A DNA stretch of 49,622 nt from the NCBI GenBank assembly GCA_937925695.1, contig CALAMD010000122.1:1-49622 (forward strand). The letters are read 5' to 3'. Positions 25,362 to 32,934 of the stretch are shown piece by piece. The notes under the pieces are model-generated. The model saw only the letters and a program-made list of their open reading frames with translations, was not told the DNA's origin and did no database searches. This DNA comes from an uncultured Bacillaceae bacterium (GTDB lineage: Bacteria > Bacillota > Bacilli > Bacillales > Amphibacillaceae). The position numbers and the translations under genes were made by a program. How positions within the stretch are numbered: position 1 is the stretch's first letter; each line of letters opens with the position of its first letter.

Positions 25362-26222
25362 ATGTCAAAAGAAATGAAATTGTATGAAGTCCTTAACTGG
25401 GCTTCTCTTTTTTTAGAAAAAAATAACTGCGAACCAAAAGTGGCTGATATCCTATTGCAACATCATTTGCAAATAACTGCGACTGAGTTTTATTTGCTGA
25501 TGCATGAGCCTGTTTCCGAAGAGATCGTTGAGCGGCTGAAAAAAGATGTGCAGGCCCATGTGCAAACAGGGATTCCTGTTCAACATTTAACAGGATATGA
25601 ATATTTTTATGGGCGAAAATTTTATGTGAATGAACATGTGTTAATTCCTCGTCCTGAAACAGAGGAACTTGTTCAAAGAGTGATTAACGACATCCAAACA
25701 GACAAACAGCACAACATAAAAATCGTTGATATTGGTACAGGTAGCGGTGTTATCGCAATTACCCTAGCTTTAGAATTACCAGATGTTCACGTGTACGCGA
25801 CGGATATCTCAGAGGAAGCGCTCAAGATGGCTAATAAAAATGCCCAGTATCACAAGGCAACAGTTACTTTTCTTCAAGGTAACTTCCTTCAGCCGCTCAT
25901 TGACCAGCAACTAACAGTGGATTACATCATTGCTAATCCACCATATATCAAACAAACGGATAAAGATTCACTTTCACGGACCGTCAAAAATTTTGATCCA
26001 GTACTAGCACTGTTTGCTGGGGAAGATGGGCTTGATGCCTATCGCAACATCATTTCAATGATTCCTAAAATTTCCGAATCCCATAGTAAAGTGTTTTTTG
26101 AAATTGGCCATGACCAAGGCGAGGAAGTCAGTCAGTTATTATCTGATCAATTTCCAAATAGCCACATCCAAGTGATAAAAGATATTAACGGTAAAGACCG
26201 GATTGTTTGTGCTCAGTTATAG
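25362..26222 (+). CDS. prmC: Release factor glutamine methyltransferase PrmC (HemK)
   Basis: 286 residues. N-terminal helical bundle (1-80), then a Rossmann SAM methyltransferase with IVDIGTGSGVIAI near 125 and the substrate-glutamine motif NPPYI near 190. It N5-methylates the GGQ glutamine of RF1 and RF2. ATG 25362 begins one base after prfA ends, with GGTGA upstream lying inside prfA, so the pair is translationally coupled. Confidence 0.95.
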   Translation: MSKEMKLYEVLNWASLFLEKNNCEPKVADILLQHHLQITATEFYLLMHEPVSEEIVERLKKDVQAHVQTGIPVQHLTGYEYFYGRKFYVNEHVLIPRPETEELVQRVINDIQTDKQHNIKIVDIGTGSGVIAITLALELPDVHVYATDISEEALKMANKNAQYHKATVTFLQGNFLQPLIDQQLTVDYIIANPPYIKQTDKDSLSRTVKNFDPVLALFAGEDGLDAYRNIISMIPKISESHSKVFFEIGHDQGEEVSQLLSDQFPNSHIQVIKDINGKDRIVCAQL

Positions 26223-26281
26223 TCCCTCAATGCTTTTATAAACTATAAATGAAACGAGCTTATTGATTCGAGCGTCTAATA

Positions 26282-26470
26282 AATTAAAAGTAATCATCAG
26301 TCCACATAATGCCTGCTGATTTCCGATATTACCGAGGATCCTATAATAGTTAAGAGCAATCATAAGGTTAAGCGTGAATTGTCGCGGTTCGAGTTAAGCA
26401 CGTCCTAAAACAGTTAAGAGCAATCATCAGTTCACACAATACCGTTTGATGCCTGATTTAAACAGGTCCC
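26282..26470. repeat. Three diverged tandem copies of a 65-bp unit between prmC and spoIIR
   Basis: The core AGTTAAGAGCAATCAT is exact at 26348-26363 and 26412-26427, and is present as AATTAAAAGTAATCAT at 26282-26297, giving a period of 64-66 bp. The segment after the core (CATCAGTcCACAtAAT type) is shared by copies 1 and 3 and lost in copy 2. No coding potential or hairpin dominates. It takes up most of the 335-base gap. Confidence 0.55.
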
Positions 26471-26503
26471 CCCATTACGATGTAAAAAATTACTAGATGA
26501 CTA

Positions 26504-26533
26504 GTTTAAAAGTTTTTATCTCTGCCCATACTG
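26504..26533 (+). promoter_or_regulatory. Candidate sigma-F promoter of spoIIR
   Basis: GTTTA at 26504-26508, a 15-base spacer and GCCCATACTG at 26524-26533 fit the sigma-F pattern GywTA - 15/16 - GGnnAnAmTr at all but one defined base. spoIIR is a known sigma-F target. Confidence 0.6.
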
Positions 26534-26557
26534 ACATAAAAAGGTGGGGGAGTAAAT

Positions 26558-27166
26558 ATGAGAAAATTAGTTATCTGGTTTTTGGTCTTATTCGTGTTGT
26601 TTATCGTCATTACAAAGCAAACCAATGTAGCATCAAGCACTAACGATCAGCCATATCAAGTAATCCCAGATGAAGCGATTCGTTTACGTATTTTAGCTAA
26701 CAGTGATTCAGAGGCTGATCAAGCAGTAAAAAATCTTATCCGTGACCGGGTTAATGAGCACATTACCGAATGGGTGGCTGATTTAACCACGATTGATGAT
26801 GCCCGTCAACTAATTCAAGCGCGGCTATCTAACATTAATCAAATAGCTGAACAAGTGTTAAAAGAAGAGAATAATGATCACACGGTAACAGTTGAATATG
26901 GCGAAAATATCACTTTTCCGTTGAAAATGTATGACAGTTACATTTATCCACCCGGTGAGTATGAAGCTGTTCTGATTACGATTGGTGAAGGTAAGGGCAC
27001 AAATTGGTGGTGTGTCTTATTCCCGCCACTTTGCTTCTTAGATTTTTCTAATGGTTCTACGGTTGCAGATAACGCTGATGACCAGGATCTCCATGAAGAT
27101 GATTCGGAAGATGAAAACAAAGTTTCGATTAGATTCTTTTTATTTGAATGGCTGGGGTGGACATAG
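26558..27166 (+). CDS. spoIIR: Stage II sporulation protein R
   Basis: 202 residues. An N-terminal hydrophobic signal segment (1-21), then the conserved IRLRILANSDSEADQAVKN region and the C-terminal GTNWWCVLFPPLC and VSIRFFLFEW motifs of SpoIIR. Made in the forespore under sigma-F and secreted into the intermembrane space, it activates the SpoIIGA protease to mature pro-sigma-E in the mother cell. The region between the two C-terminal motifs is a very acidic, variable linker. AAAGGTGGGGG precedes the ATG. Confidence 0.92.
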   Translation: MRKLVIWFLVLFVLFIVITKQTNVASSTNDQPYQVIPDEAIRLRILANSDSEADQAVKNLIRDRVNEHITEWVADLTTIDDARQLIQARLSNINQIAEQVLKEENNDHTVTVEYGENITFPLKMYDSYIYPPGEYEAVLITIGEGKGTNWWCVLFPPLCFLDFSNGSTVADNADDQDLHEDDSEDENKVSIRFFLFEWLGWT

Positions 27167-27242
27167 AATAGTCATTCTCTGCATAGATTGGTTACAGATA
27201 AACATTCATGCTGATCTACAAAAAGCATTGAGGTGAACAAAA

Positions 27243-27650
27243 ATGATGTTAGTGCGGGCCAATCGTGCTGCAGAAGAAACAATTGATGAGTTTTTAAAAA
27301 ACAATGAAGACATTGACAAAAAAACTTTACTAGATTCTGGTTATGTTGTTGAAGTCAATCAACGAATTGCAGGTTGCTTTTCGCTAGAGCCATTAGGTGA
27401 AGGACGCTATTGGTTAAGACAGCTTTATATAACACGAACAGAAGCAGTGAAACTACCCATGTTAGTCGAAACGATCTTAACACTTGCATTACAAAAGAAG
27501 GCAACAAAAGTTTATGTAAAAAGTCATAAACTCATGCTTGATATATTGTTAGAATCATTGCAGTTTCATCCGGAACATGACAGCCCCTTAAATGAAAAAA
27601 CAACAGATGACCATGGAAAATGGTGGTCATATCAGATTTCTTCACCATAG
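27243..27650 (+). CDS. ywlB: GNAT-like N-acetyltransferase (YwlB-like)
   Basis: 135 residues with a GNAT-type beta-alpha pattern: YVVEVNQRIAGCFSLEPL, then YWLRQLYITRTEA and a helical stretch. The position between spoIIR and ywlC matches B. subtilis ywlB, annotated as a putative acetyltransferase. The acetyl-CoA pyrophosphate loop (Q/RxxGxG/A) is not clear, so activity is uncertain. GAGGTG precedes ATG 27243; ATG 27246 is equally possible. Confidence 0.65.
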   Translation: MMLVRANRAAEETIDEFLKNNEDIDKKTLLDSGYVVEVNQRIAGCFSLEPLGEGRYWLRQLYITRTEAVKLPMLVETILTLALQKKATKVYVKSHKLMLDILLESLQFHPEHDSPLNEKTTDDHGKWWSYQISSP

Positions 27651-27705
27651 ATATGCACATTATCCACAAGGTCATGTGTATAACTTGTTGAAAAAATGTG
27701 TATAA
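27651..27705. promoter_or_regulatory. DnaA-box cluster upstream of ywlC
   Basis: Four 9-mers: ATATGCACA at 27651-27659 (one mismatch), TTATCCACA at 27660-27668 (perfect, forward), and TTATACACA on the reverse strand at 27675-27683 and 27697-27705 (both perfect). The cluster starts directly after the ywlB stop codon. B. subtilis is known to bind DnaA at the ywlC upstream region. Confidence 0.8.
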
Positions 27706-27750
27706 ATCGGTATGATGAAAAAGAGTTCATAGATTGATATGGAAACAAGG

Positions 27751-27781
27751 AAGTCTGTAGGTTTATCTACAGGCTTTTTTA
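27751..27781 (+). terminator. Terminator after ywlB and the DnaA-box cluster
   Basis: AGTCTGTAG / CTACAGGCT stem with one wobble pair, six-base loop, then TTTTT. Confidence 0.8.
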
Positions 27782-27825
27782 GTGATTAGAAGGTATTAAA
27801 ATATATCTATTATTTACGTTTTCTT

Positions 27826-27854
27826 TTGCTTCAGGTCACTGTTTTTCTTAAGAT
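27826..27854 (+). promoter_or_regulatory. ywlC promoter
   Basis: TTGCTT at 27826-27831, a 17-base spacer, TAAGAT at 27849-27854. Confidence 0.5.
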
Positions 27855-27908
27855 AAGATCAATAAACATTTATAGGATACATACTTTGTAGAAAGGTGTA
27901 AATGGAAT

Positions 27909-28916
27909 ATGCAAACAAAAAGATGGAATGTCACCGAAGATGATGCAGGTATAGCTGAAGCTGCTTCATTTATACAACAAGGTTTAACCGTCGCGTTTCC
28001 AACCGAAACAGTATATGGGTTAGGAGCGGACGCCACGAATGAACAGGCGGTTGCCAAAATATTTCAAGCAAAAAGACGCCCTGTCGATAATCCACTTATC
28101 GTTCATGTTGCCACGGTCAATCAATTACAGCGTCTTGTTAGTCATTTGCCAGCATATGTTGAACAATTAATCGATCAATTAACGCCAGGACCATTGACCT
28201 TTGTCTTACCGAGTAATGGCACTTGTGCTCCAAATGTTACCGCCGGTTTACCGACAGTTGCTGTCCGGATACCTAGTCACCCTGTTGCCCAGCAGCTGAT
28301 GAGAAGTGCAAATCTACCTATTGCAGCACCGAGCGCCAATATATCAGGCAAACCGAGCCCGACAACAGCCGATCATGTGTGGGAAGATTTGGCCGGGCAT
28401 ATTGGTGGCTTGCTTGATGGCGGTAAAACAGGTTTTGGTCTTGAATCAACTGTCCTCGATTGCACGAAGGAAACCCCGGTTATCCTTAGACCCGGAAGTA
28501 TTACGAGGGAACAAATAGAAGCAGTGATTGGTCCCATTCATGTATATACAGAACCAAAGGCGACAGAGCAAGTTCCCTCACCGGGAATGAAGTATAAACA
28601 CTATTCACCAGCAGTTCCACTTATACTTGTAAGAGGTGAGAAGGATCGTTTACAAGAAATCATTAATGAAGAACAAGCACGTGGAAAAAGAGTTGGTTTA
28701 TTAGCTTCAACAAGTACGATCCAGCAAGTTGACGCTGATCAACGTGTAGATTTAGGGGCTGATCTTGACACAATAGCAACTCGTCTATATCAAGCCCTCA
28801 GAAGTTTTGATAAGACAGAAGTTGAAGTGATTATTTGTGAGGCTTTTCCTGAACAAGGATTAGGGTTGGCAATTATGAATCGGTTAAGAAAAGCAGCTGA
28901 GAAAATAATATCCTAA
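27909..28916 (+). CDS. ywlC: L-threonylcarbamoyladenylate synthase (Sua5/YwlC)
   Basis: 335 residues. An N-terminal YrdC domain (1-200; FPTETVYGLGADA, RRPVDNPLIVH, PIAAPSANISGKPSPT) and a C-terminal Sua5 Rossmann-like domain. It makes threonylcarbamoyl-AMP from threonine, bicarbonate and ATP for t6A37 modification of ANN-decoding tRNAs. GAAAGGTG precedes ATG 27909. Its upstream region carries a DnaA-box cluster. Confidence 0.93.
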   Translation: MQTKRWNVTEDDAGIAEAASFIQQGLTVAFPTETVYGLGADATNEQAVAKIFQAKRRPVDNPLIVHVATVNQLQRLVSHLPAYVEQLIDQLTPGPLTFVLPSNGTCAPNVTAGLPTVAVRIPSHPVAQQLMRSANLPIAAPSANISGKPSPTTADHVWEDLAGHIGGLLDGGKTGFGLESTVLDCTKETPVILRPGSITREQIEAVIGPIHVYTEPKATEQVPSPGMKYKHYSPAVPLILVRGEKDRLQEIINEEQARGKRVGLLASTSTIQQVDADQRVDLGADLDTIATRLYQALRSFDKTEVEVIICEAFPEQGLGLAIMNRLRKAAEKIIS

Positions 28917-29122
28917 GCTTAGACGGGGCAAAGAAAAAAACAATATTGGAGATCAAGAAAATGCCTTCACGAAGTTAGCACGTAAGGTTCTAGTTATCAT
29001 GTCAAGATGTTCATGAAGAATGATTTTTTTCAATGAAAGTCTATCCTTATTCTCTATGATGAACATCATAATCGTCTCGGTACATGCATATAGTCTACAA
29101 GCATGTCCCGGGAGGTACGGTC

Positions 29123-29683
29123 ATGAGCGGTCATCAAGTTAGTGAAATTACATCGATTATCTTTATGGCAACTGCCCTTAGCATGGATTCATTTTCAATA
29201 AGTTTAGGGATGGGGATGCAATCATTGCGGTTGAAAAGAATCGCTTTGATTGGTTTGTCCTTTGGTTTTTTTCATATTCTTCTCCCTTTTATTGGCGTTG
29301 CAATCGGTCAAGTTTTATCAGTCAAAATTGGTCATTTTACTACCCTTGTAAGCGGGTTATTATTAGTAGGTATTGGACTGCAAATGATATTAAATGTCTT
29401 TACAGATCATCAGCGAAGGTTGATCATACAACCATACGGATTTGGCTTATTTGTATTATCCTTAAGTGTCAGCCTTGATAGTTTCCCTGTTGGCCTGAGT
29501 TTAGGATTGTCTGGATTATCGACTATCATTGTGCTCGCTCTATTTGGTATTATATGTACATTATTAACTTGGATCGGCTTTTTTCTAGGTCGTAAGGTTC
29601 GAGGGTATTTAGGGGTATATAGTGAATTGTTAGGCGGCAGTATACTTCTTGCATTTGGCTTAAAATTTATTTTTGGAACATAA
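29123..29683 (+). CDS. mntP: Manganese efflux pump MntP
   Basis: 186 residues, six predicted membrane helices in two inverted DUF204 repeats: ALSMDSFSISLGMG near 20 and SVSLDSFPVGLSLGL near 125, each with the membrane-embedded Asp of the family. It exports Mn(II). GGGAGG lies seven bases before ATG 29123; the frame is open further upstream without a better site. No yybP-ykoY-type manganese riboswitch was recognised in the 206-base leader. Equivalent to B. subtilis ywlD. Confidence 0.9.
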   Translation: MSGHQVSEITSIIFMATALSMDSFSISLGMGMQSLRLKRIALIGLSFGFFHILLPFIGVAIGQVLSVKIGHFTTLVSGLLLVGIGLQMILNVFTDHQRRLIIQPYGFGLFVLSLSVSLDSFPVGLSLGLSGLSTIIVLALFGIICTLLTWIGFFLGRKVRGYLGVYSELLGGSILLAFGLKFIFGT

Positions 29684-29842
29684 TAACCAATCCTTCATAC
29701 CTTTATATCATCAAAGGGAAAGGCGAAAGGGAAAGGCGATCGATTAAGTAAATTAGTCCTATTTATTGCTAGCCAATCAGGTGACTATTTACCTAGTTGT
29801 GGTATATTGATGTTAGGATTGTCATATTTTGGAGGATGATGT

Positions 29843-30442
29843 ATGAAAATCTTGTTTGTTTGTACAGGCAACACATGTAGAAGTCCAATGGCAGAAGCAC
29901 TATTAAAGGATATGAATAAGGATTTAGAAGTAAAATCAGCGGGGGTTTTTGCCATTCCCGACCAAAGTGCTAGTGAACATACGGTTTCTGTTTTAGCAGA
30001 ACGGGGTATCGACATCGATCATCAAGCTCAACCTGTGAGTGAAGAATTATTAACTTGGGCTGACCTTGTATTAACGATGACAAGACAACATAAACAGTCG
30101 CTCATCATGAACTATCCTCATCTTCAAGATAAATTTTTTACATTAAAAGAATACGTTCTCAATGTCGATAATAATGTATCAGAACAATTTACAAAAATAT
30201 CAGAAAACGACGAGGGACTTGAAACAATCAATAAAACTCAATCCGAGCAAGGACAGTTTTCGGACTTACAAGATGAAACAGAGGAGCCGTACCAGTTAGA
30301 ATCTAGTTTATTAAATGACGATATATCTGATCCATTTGGTGGCGATCTTGAGGTGTATCGAAACACACTTAAGGAAATGGAGGAATATATCGTTTTATTA
30401 AATAAAAAAATACATAATGGGGGGCAATCATACGATGGATAA
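29843..30442 (+). CDS. ywlE: Protein-arginine phosphatase YwlE with acidic insertion
   Basis: 199 residues in the low-molecular-weight phosphatase family; B. subtilis YwlE has 150. P-loop Cys7-TGNTC-Arg13, with Thr11, the residue that gives arginine rather than tyrosine specificity in YwlE. The general-acid Asp is at 163 in DPFGG. About 45 extra residues, rich in Glu, Asp, Asn and Gln, lie between FTLKEYV (to 105) and this Asp. It reverses McsB arginine phosphorylation that marks proteins for ClpCP. The last 8 bases overlap the start of the chemoreceptor gene. Confidence 0.92.
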   Translation: MKILFVCTGNTCRSPMAEALLKDMNKDLEVKSAGVFAIPDQSASEHTVSVLAERGIDIDHQAQPVSEELLTWADLVLTMTRQHKQSLIMNYPHLQDKFFTLKEYVLNVDNNVSEQFTKISENDEGLETINKTQSEQGQFSDLQDETEEPYQLESSLLNDDISDPFGGDLEVYRNTLKEMEEYIVLLNKKIHNGGQSYDG

Positions 30443-31733
30443 AAAGAGACATCGCTTTAGTATTCGACGTAAGTTAGTTGTTTTTGTTACCGTTTTAGCA
30501 TTGATCACTTATTCGATGACCTGGATCTTCATGACCTTTGTTAATCAGTACGTTAGTTCAGTGATAGACATTTCTGAACAAACGTTTTTTCTTATTACAA
30601 TTTTGTTAGGTATCTTTTGGACAGGCTTTCTCGCTTATTTGGCAGCGAATTTTGTTACTAAAACGTTGCGACAGTTAGAAAAAGTGGCTGATCGGGTATC
30701 AGAAGGTGATTTAACCCAAACGGTAACCATACCAAACTCCGATGATGAGATTCGCTCACTAAGTATCGCCTTTCAATTAATGCTAACGAATCTACAAGAC
30801 ATGGTAACGAACATTCGGCAATTATCACTAAATACCCATGAATCCGTTCAAACGATTCGCCAAGCTTCATCCCAATCATCCATGATAACCAATCAAATTA
30901 ATATCGCAACGGATGAAATATCTGCTGGTGCAGAAAACGCAGCCCGATCATTACAGACAACAGTAGAATTAGTACAAGCAACGACTCAACTTGCGAAAGA
31001 AGTTCAAGAAAAGGCATCTCAATCACAAATAAGATCGAATGAAATGGCCCAAGTCTTAAAAGAAAGTCAATCAAGTGTGAATAATTTAGTGATGGGCATT
31101 CAAACAATTGCCGAAGAGCAGGAAAAATCATTACGAGATGTAGAAGAATTAAAATCGAACGCCTCTCAAGTAGAGTCAATTATTACCATGGTCGGTGATA
31201 TTGCTGAACAGACAAATTTACTTGCCTTAAATGCTTCTATTGAAGCGGCCCGGGCAGGCGATGAAGGTAGTGGGTTTGCAGTAGTGGCTGAAGAGGTGCG
31301 CGTGTTAGCTGATCAAAGTACCCAAGCCGTACAACAGATTGCTTCATTAATTTCCACGATTCAAGAAGACGTTAACCGGGTTGTTGAAAACATCAATGAA
31401 AGTGTGAGGCTTGCTAGAAAAGAGTCAGAAAACGGTGTTCATACGAATGAAGCGATTGAAGATATGGCTGAAGCAACGTTGGAAGTTATCAATGAAATTG
31501 AAGCGATTACTTTGTTAGTGAATGAACAACTACAAGCAATCCAATCAACAGGTAAGCAAGCTGAAGAAGTGGCAGCGATTGCTGAGGAAACATCAGCAGC
31601 CACCCAGGAAGTAAGCGCATCGATACAAGAACAAACAAATACAATAGATGAGCTTGACTTGTTAGCCCAATCGTTAGAGGATGAAAGTGAAAAACTGCAA
31701 GAGGAACTGAACAAGTTTAACTTAGGTAGTTAA
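30435..31733 (+). CDS. Methyl-accepting chemotaxis-like protein without extracellular sensor domain
   Basis: 432 residues. Two membrane helices (about 16-38 and 46-68) joined by a loop of only some 8-15 residues, a HAMP domain (about 68-121), and a long cytoplasmic coiled coil with the CheA/CheW contact hairpin TNLLALNASIEAARAGDEGS. No periplasmic-type ligand domain exists, so any signal must come from the membrane or cytoplasm. ATG 30435 lies inside the end of ywlE (8-base overlap), with GGGGGG ten bases upstream, so it is likely translationally coupled. B. subtilis has no such gene between ywlE and rpiB. Confidence 0.9.
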   Translation: MDKKRHRFSIRRKLVVFVTVLALITYSMTWIFMTFVNQYVSSVIDISEQTFFLITILLGIFWTGFLAYLAANFVTKTLRQLEKVADRVSEGDLTQTVTIPNSDDEIRSLSIAFQLMLTNLQDMVTNIRQLSLNTHESVQTIRQASSQSSMITNQINIATDEISAGAENAARSLQTTVELVQATTQLAKEVQEKASQSQIRSNEMAQVLKESQSSVNNLVMGIQTIAEEQEKSLRDVEELKSNASQVESIITMVGDIAEQTNLLALNASIEAARAGDEGSGFAVVAEEVRVLADQSTQAVQQIASLISTIQEDVNRVVENINESVRLARKESENGVHTNEAIEDMAEATLEVINEIEAITLLVNEQLQAIQSTGKQAEEVAAIAEETSAATQEVSASIQEQTNTIDELDLLAQSLEDESEKLQEELNKFNLGS

Positions 31734-31834
31734 GTGACGATCCTTTTCAAAATATAGGGGATATCCATGGTTAATTTTTCATTTTGTTATACAATAGAAC
31801 TGAATGGATATTATGAAAAAGGAGTCGTTAATTC

Positions 31835-32290
31835 ATGAAAGTAATTTTATCAGCTGACCATGCAGGGGTCACCATTCGTAATGAAGTAAAAAATCTTCTA
31901 GAAGAAATGGAAATTGAGTATGAGGATATTGGTTGCCAAGGAACTGCATCTGTTGATTATCCAGACTATGCACTTCCAGCAGCCAAGCGAGTAGCGAATG
32001 GGGAATTTGATCGTGCCATTTTAATTTGTGGAACGGGTATTGGCATGTCGATTGCAGCGAATAAAGTTAAAGGCATTCGTTGTGCATTAGCCCATGACGT
32101 CTATAGTGCTAAACTAACACGCCAGCATAATGATTCAAATGTATTAGCCCTTGGAGAGCGTGTTATTGGCCCTGGATTAGCTCGTGAAATTGTCAAAGTA
32201 TGGCTTGAAACGGAATTTGAAGGTGGCCGTCATGCAAATCGTATTGGTAAAATTGCCGATTATGAAAATGAAATAAATGGTGATAACTAA
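31835..32290 (+). CDS. rpiB: Ribose-5-phosphate isomerase B
   Basis: 151 residues, RpiB/LacA fold. SADHAG at 5-10, active-site cysteine in ICGTGIGMSIAANK and His in AHDVYSAKLTRQH. It interconverts ribulose 5-phosphate and ribose 5-phosphate. AAAGGAG precedes ATG 31835. In B. subtilis this is ywlF, followed by ywlG and glyA as here. Confidence 0.95.
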   Translation: MKVILSADHAGVTIRNEVKNLLEEMEIEYEDIGCQGTASVDYPDYALPAAKRVANGEFDRAILICGTGIGMSIAANKVKGIRCALAHDVYSAKLTRQHNDSNVLALGERVIGPGLAREIVKVWLETEFEGGRHANRIGKIADYENEINGDN

Positions 32291-32326
32291 AGGTATCCAT
32301 CATCGATGAGGCGAGGTGTTCAATCC

Positions 32327-32875
32327 ATGTCAAGTATTGATCAGCAGATAGGTGAAGACTTACAAGCGTTAGTCGCTGAGTGGGTTGAGCTTGATTATTT
32401 ACGTAAAGATGATCTCTTTGTCATCGGGTGCTCAACGAGTGAAGTCGCCGGAAAAAGCATTGGGACCTCGGGTAGCGAAGAAATAGCAGCAAAGATATTT
32501 CAAGCATTGCAATCATTACAACAGCAAACAGGTATTCATCTCGTTTTTCAATGCTGCGAACATTTAAATCGCGCCTTGGTTATGGAAAGAAAAACCTTGG
32601 AAATGTATCAATTAGAAGAGGTTACTGTTATTCCCCAACCAGATGCTGGCGGTTCAATGGCCTCATATGCCTATCAACATTTGAACGATCCAGTCGTAGC
32701 TGAATCGGTAAAAGCCCATGCAGGGATTGATATTGGTGAAACGATGATAGGCATGCATTTGAGGCATGTTGCTGTTCCATTACGCTTTAACCAAAGGTCT
32801 ATTGGGCATGCTCGGTTAACGGGAGCTCGGACAAGACCGAAATTAATTGGCGGTGCACGGGCAGTTTACAAATAA
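32327..32875 (+). CDS. ywlG: YwlG family protein (DUF436)
   Basis: 182 residues of the DUF436/TIGR01440 family: VIGCSTSEVAGKSIGTSGS near 35, FQCCEHLNRALV near 75, VIPQPDAGGSMA, and HARLTGARTRPKLIGGARAVY at the C-terminus. Conserved in Firmicutes next to rpiB and glyA; function unknown. ATG 32327 is chosen from GCGAGGTG upstream. The promoter of glyA lies at the end of this gene. Confidence 0.87.
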   Translation: MSSIDQQIGEDLQALVAEWVELDYLRKDDLFVIGCSTSEVAGKSIGTSGSEEIAAKIFQALQSLQQQTGIHLVFQCCEHLNRALVMERKTLEMYQLEEVTVIPQPDAGGSMASYAYQHLNDPVVAESVKAHAGIDIGETMIGMHLRHVAVPLRFNQRSIGHARLTGARTRPKLIGGARAVYK

Positions 32876-32893
32876 CGTGGAACAGTATACAAT
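32865..32893 (+). promoter_or_regulatory. glyA promoter
   Basis: TTTACA at 32865-32870 (inside the end of ywlG), a 17-base spacer, TACAAT at 32888-32893. Confidence 0.65.
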
Positions 32894-32934
32894 AATAATA
32901 ATTTTTATTGACCATACTTTAGGGGGATCATAAA

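Noticed and set aside
26385..26405. A tRNA-like TpsiC segment (GGTTCGAGTT)
   Set aside because: The flanking bases do not form a T-arm stem, and no acceptor, D or anticodon arms are found around it.
27651..27705. Chromosomal origin of replication
   Set aside because: Only four boxes, with no dnaA or dnaN nearby. The locus matches a DnaA titration cluster known in B. subtilis rather than oriC.
28917..29122. Manganese (yybP-ykoY) riboswitch ahead of mntP
   Set aside because: The conserved paired internal-loop sequences of that riboswitch class were not recognisable, and no terminator-like expression platform is present.
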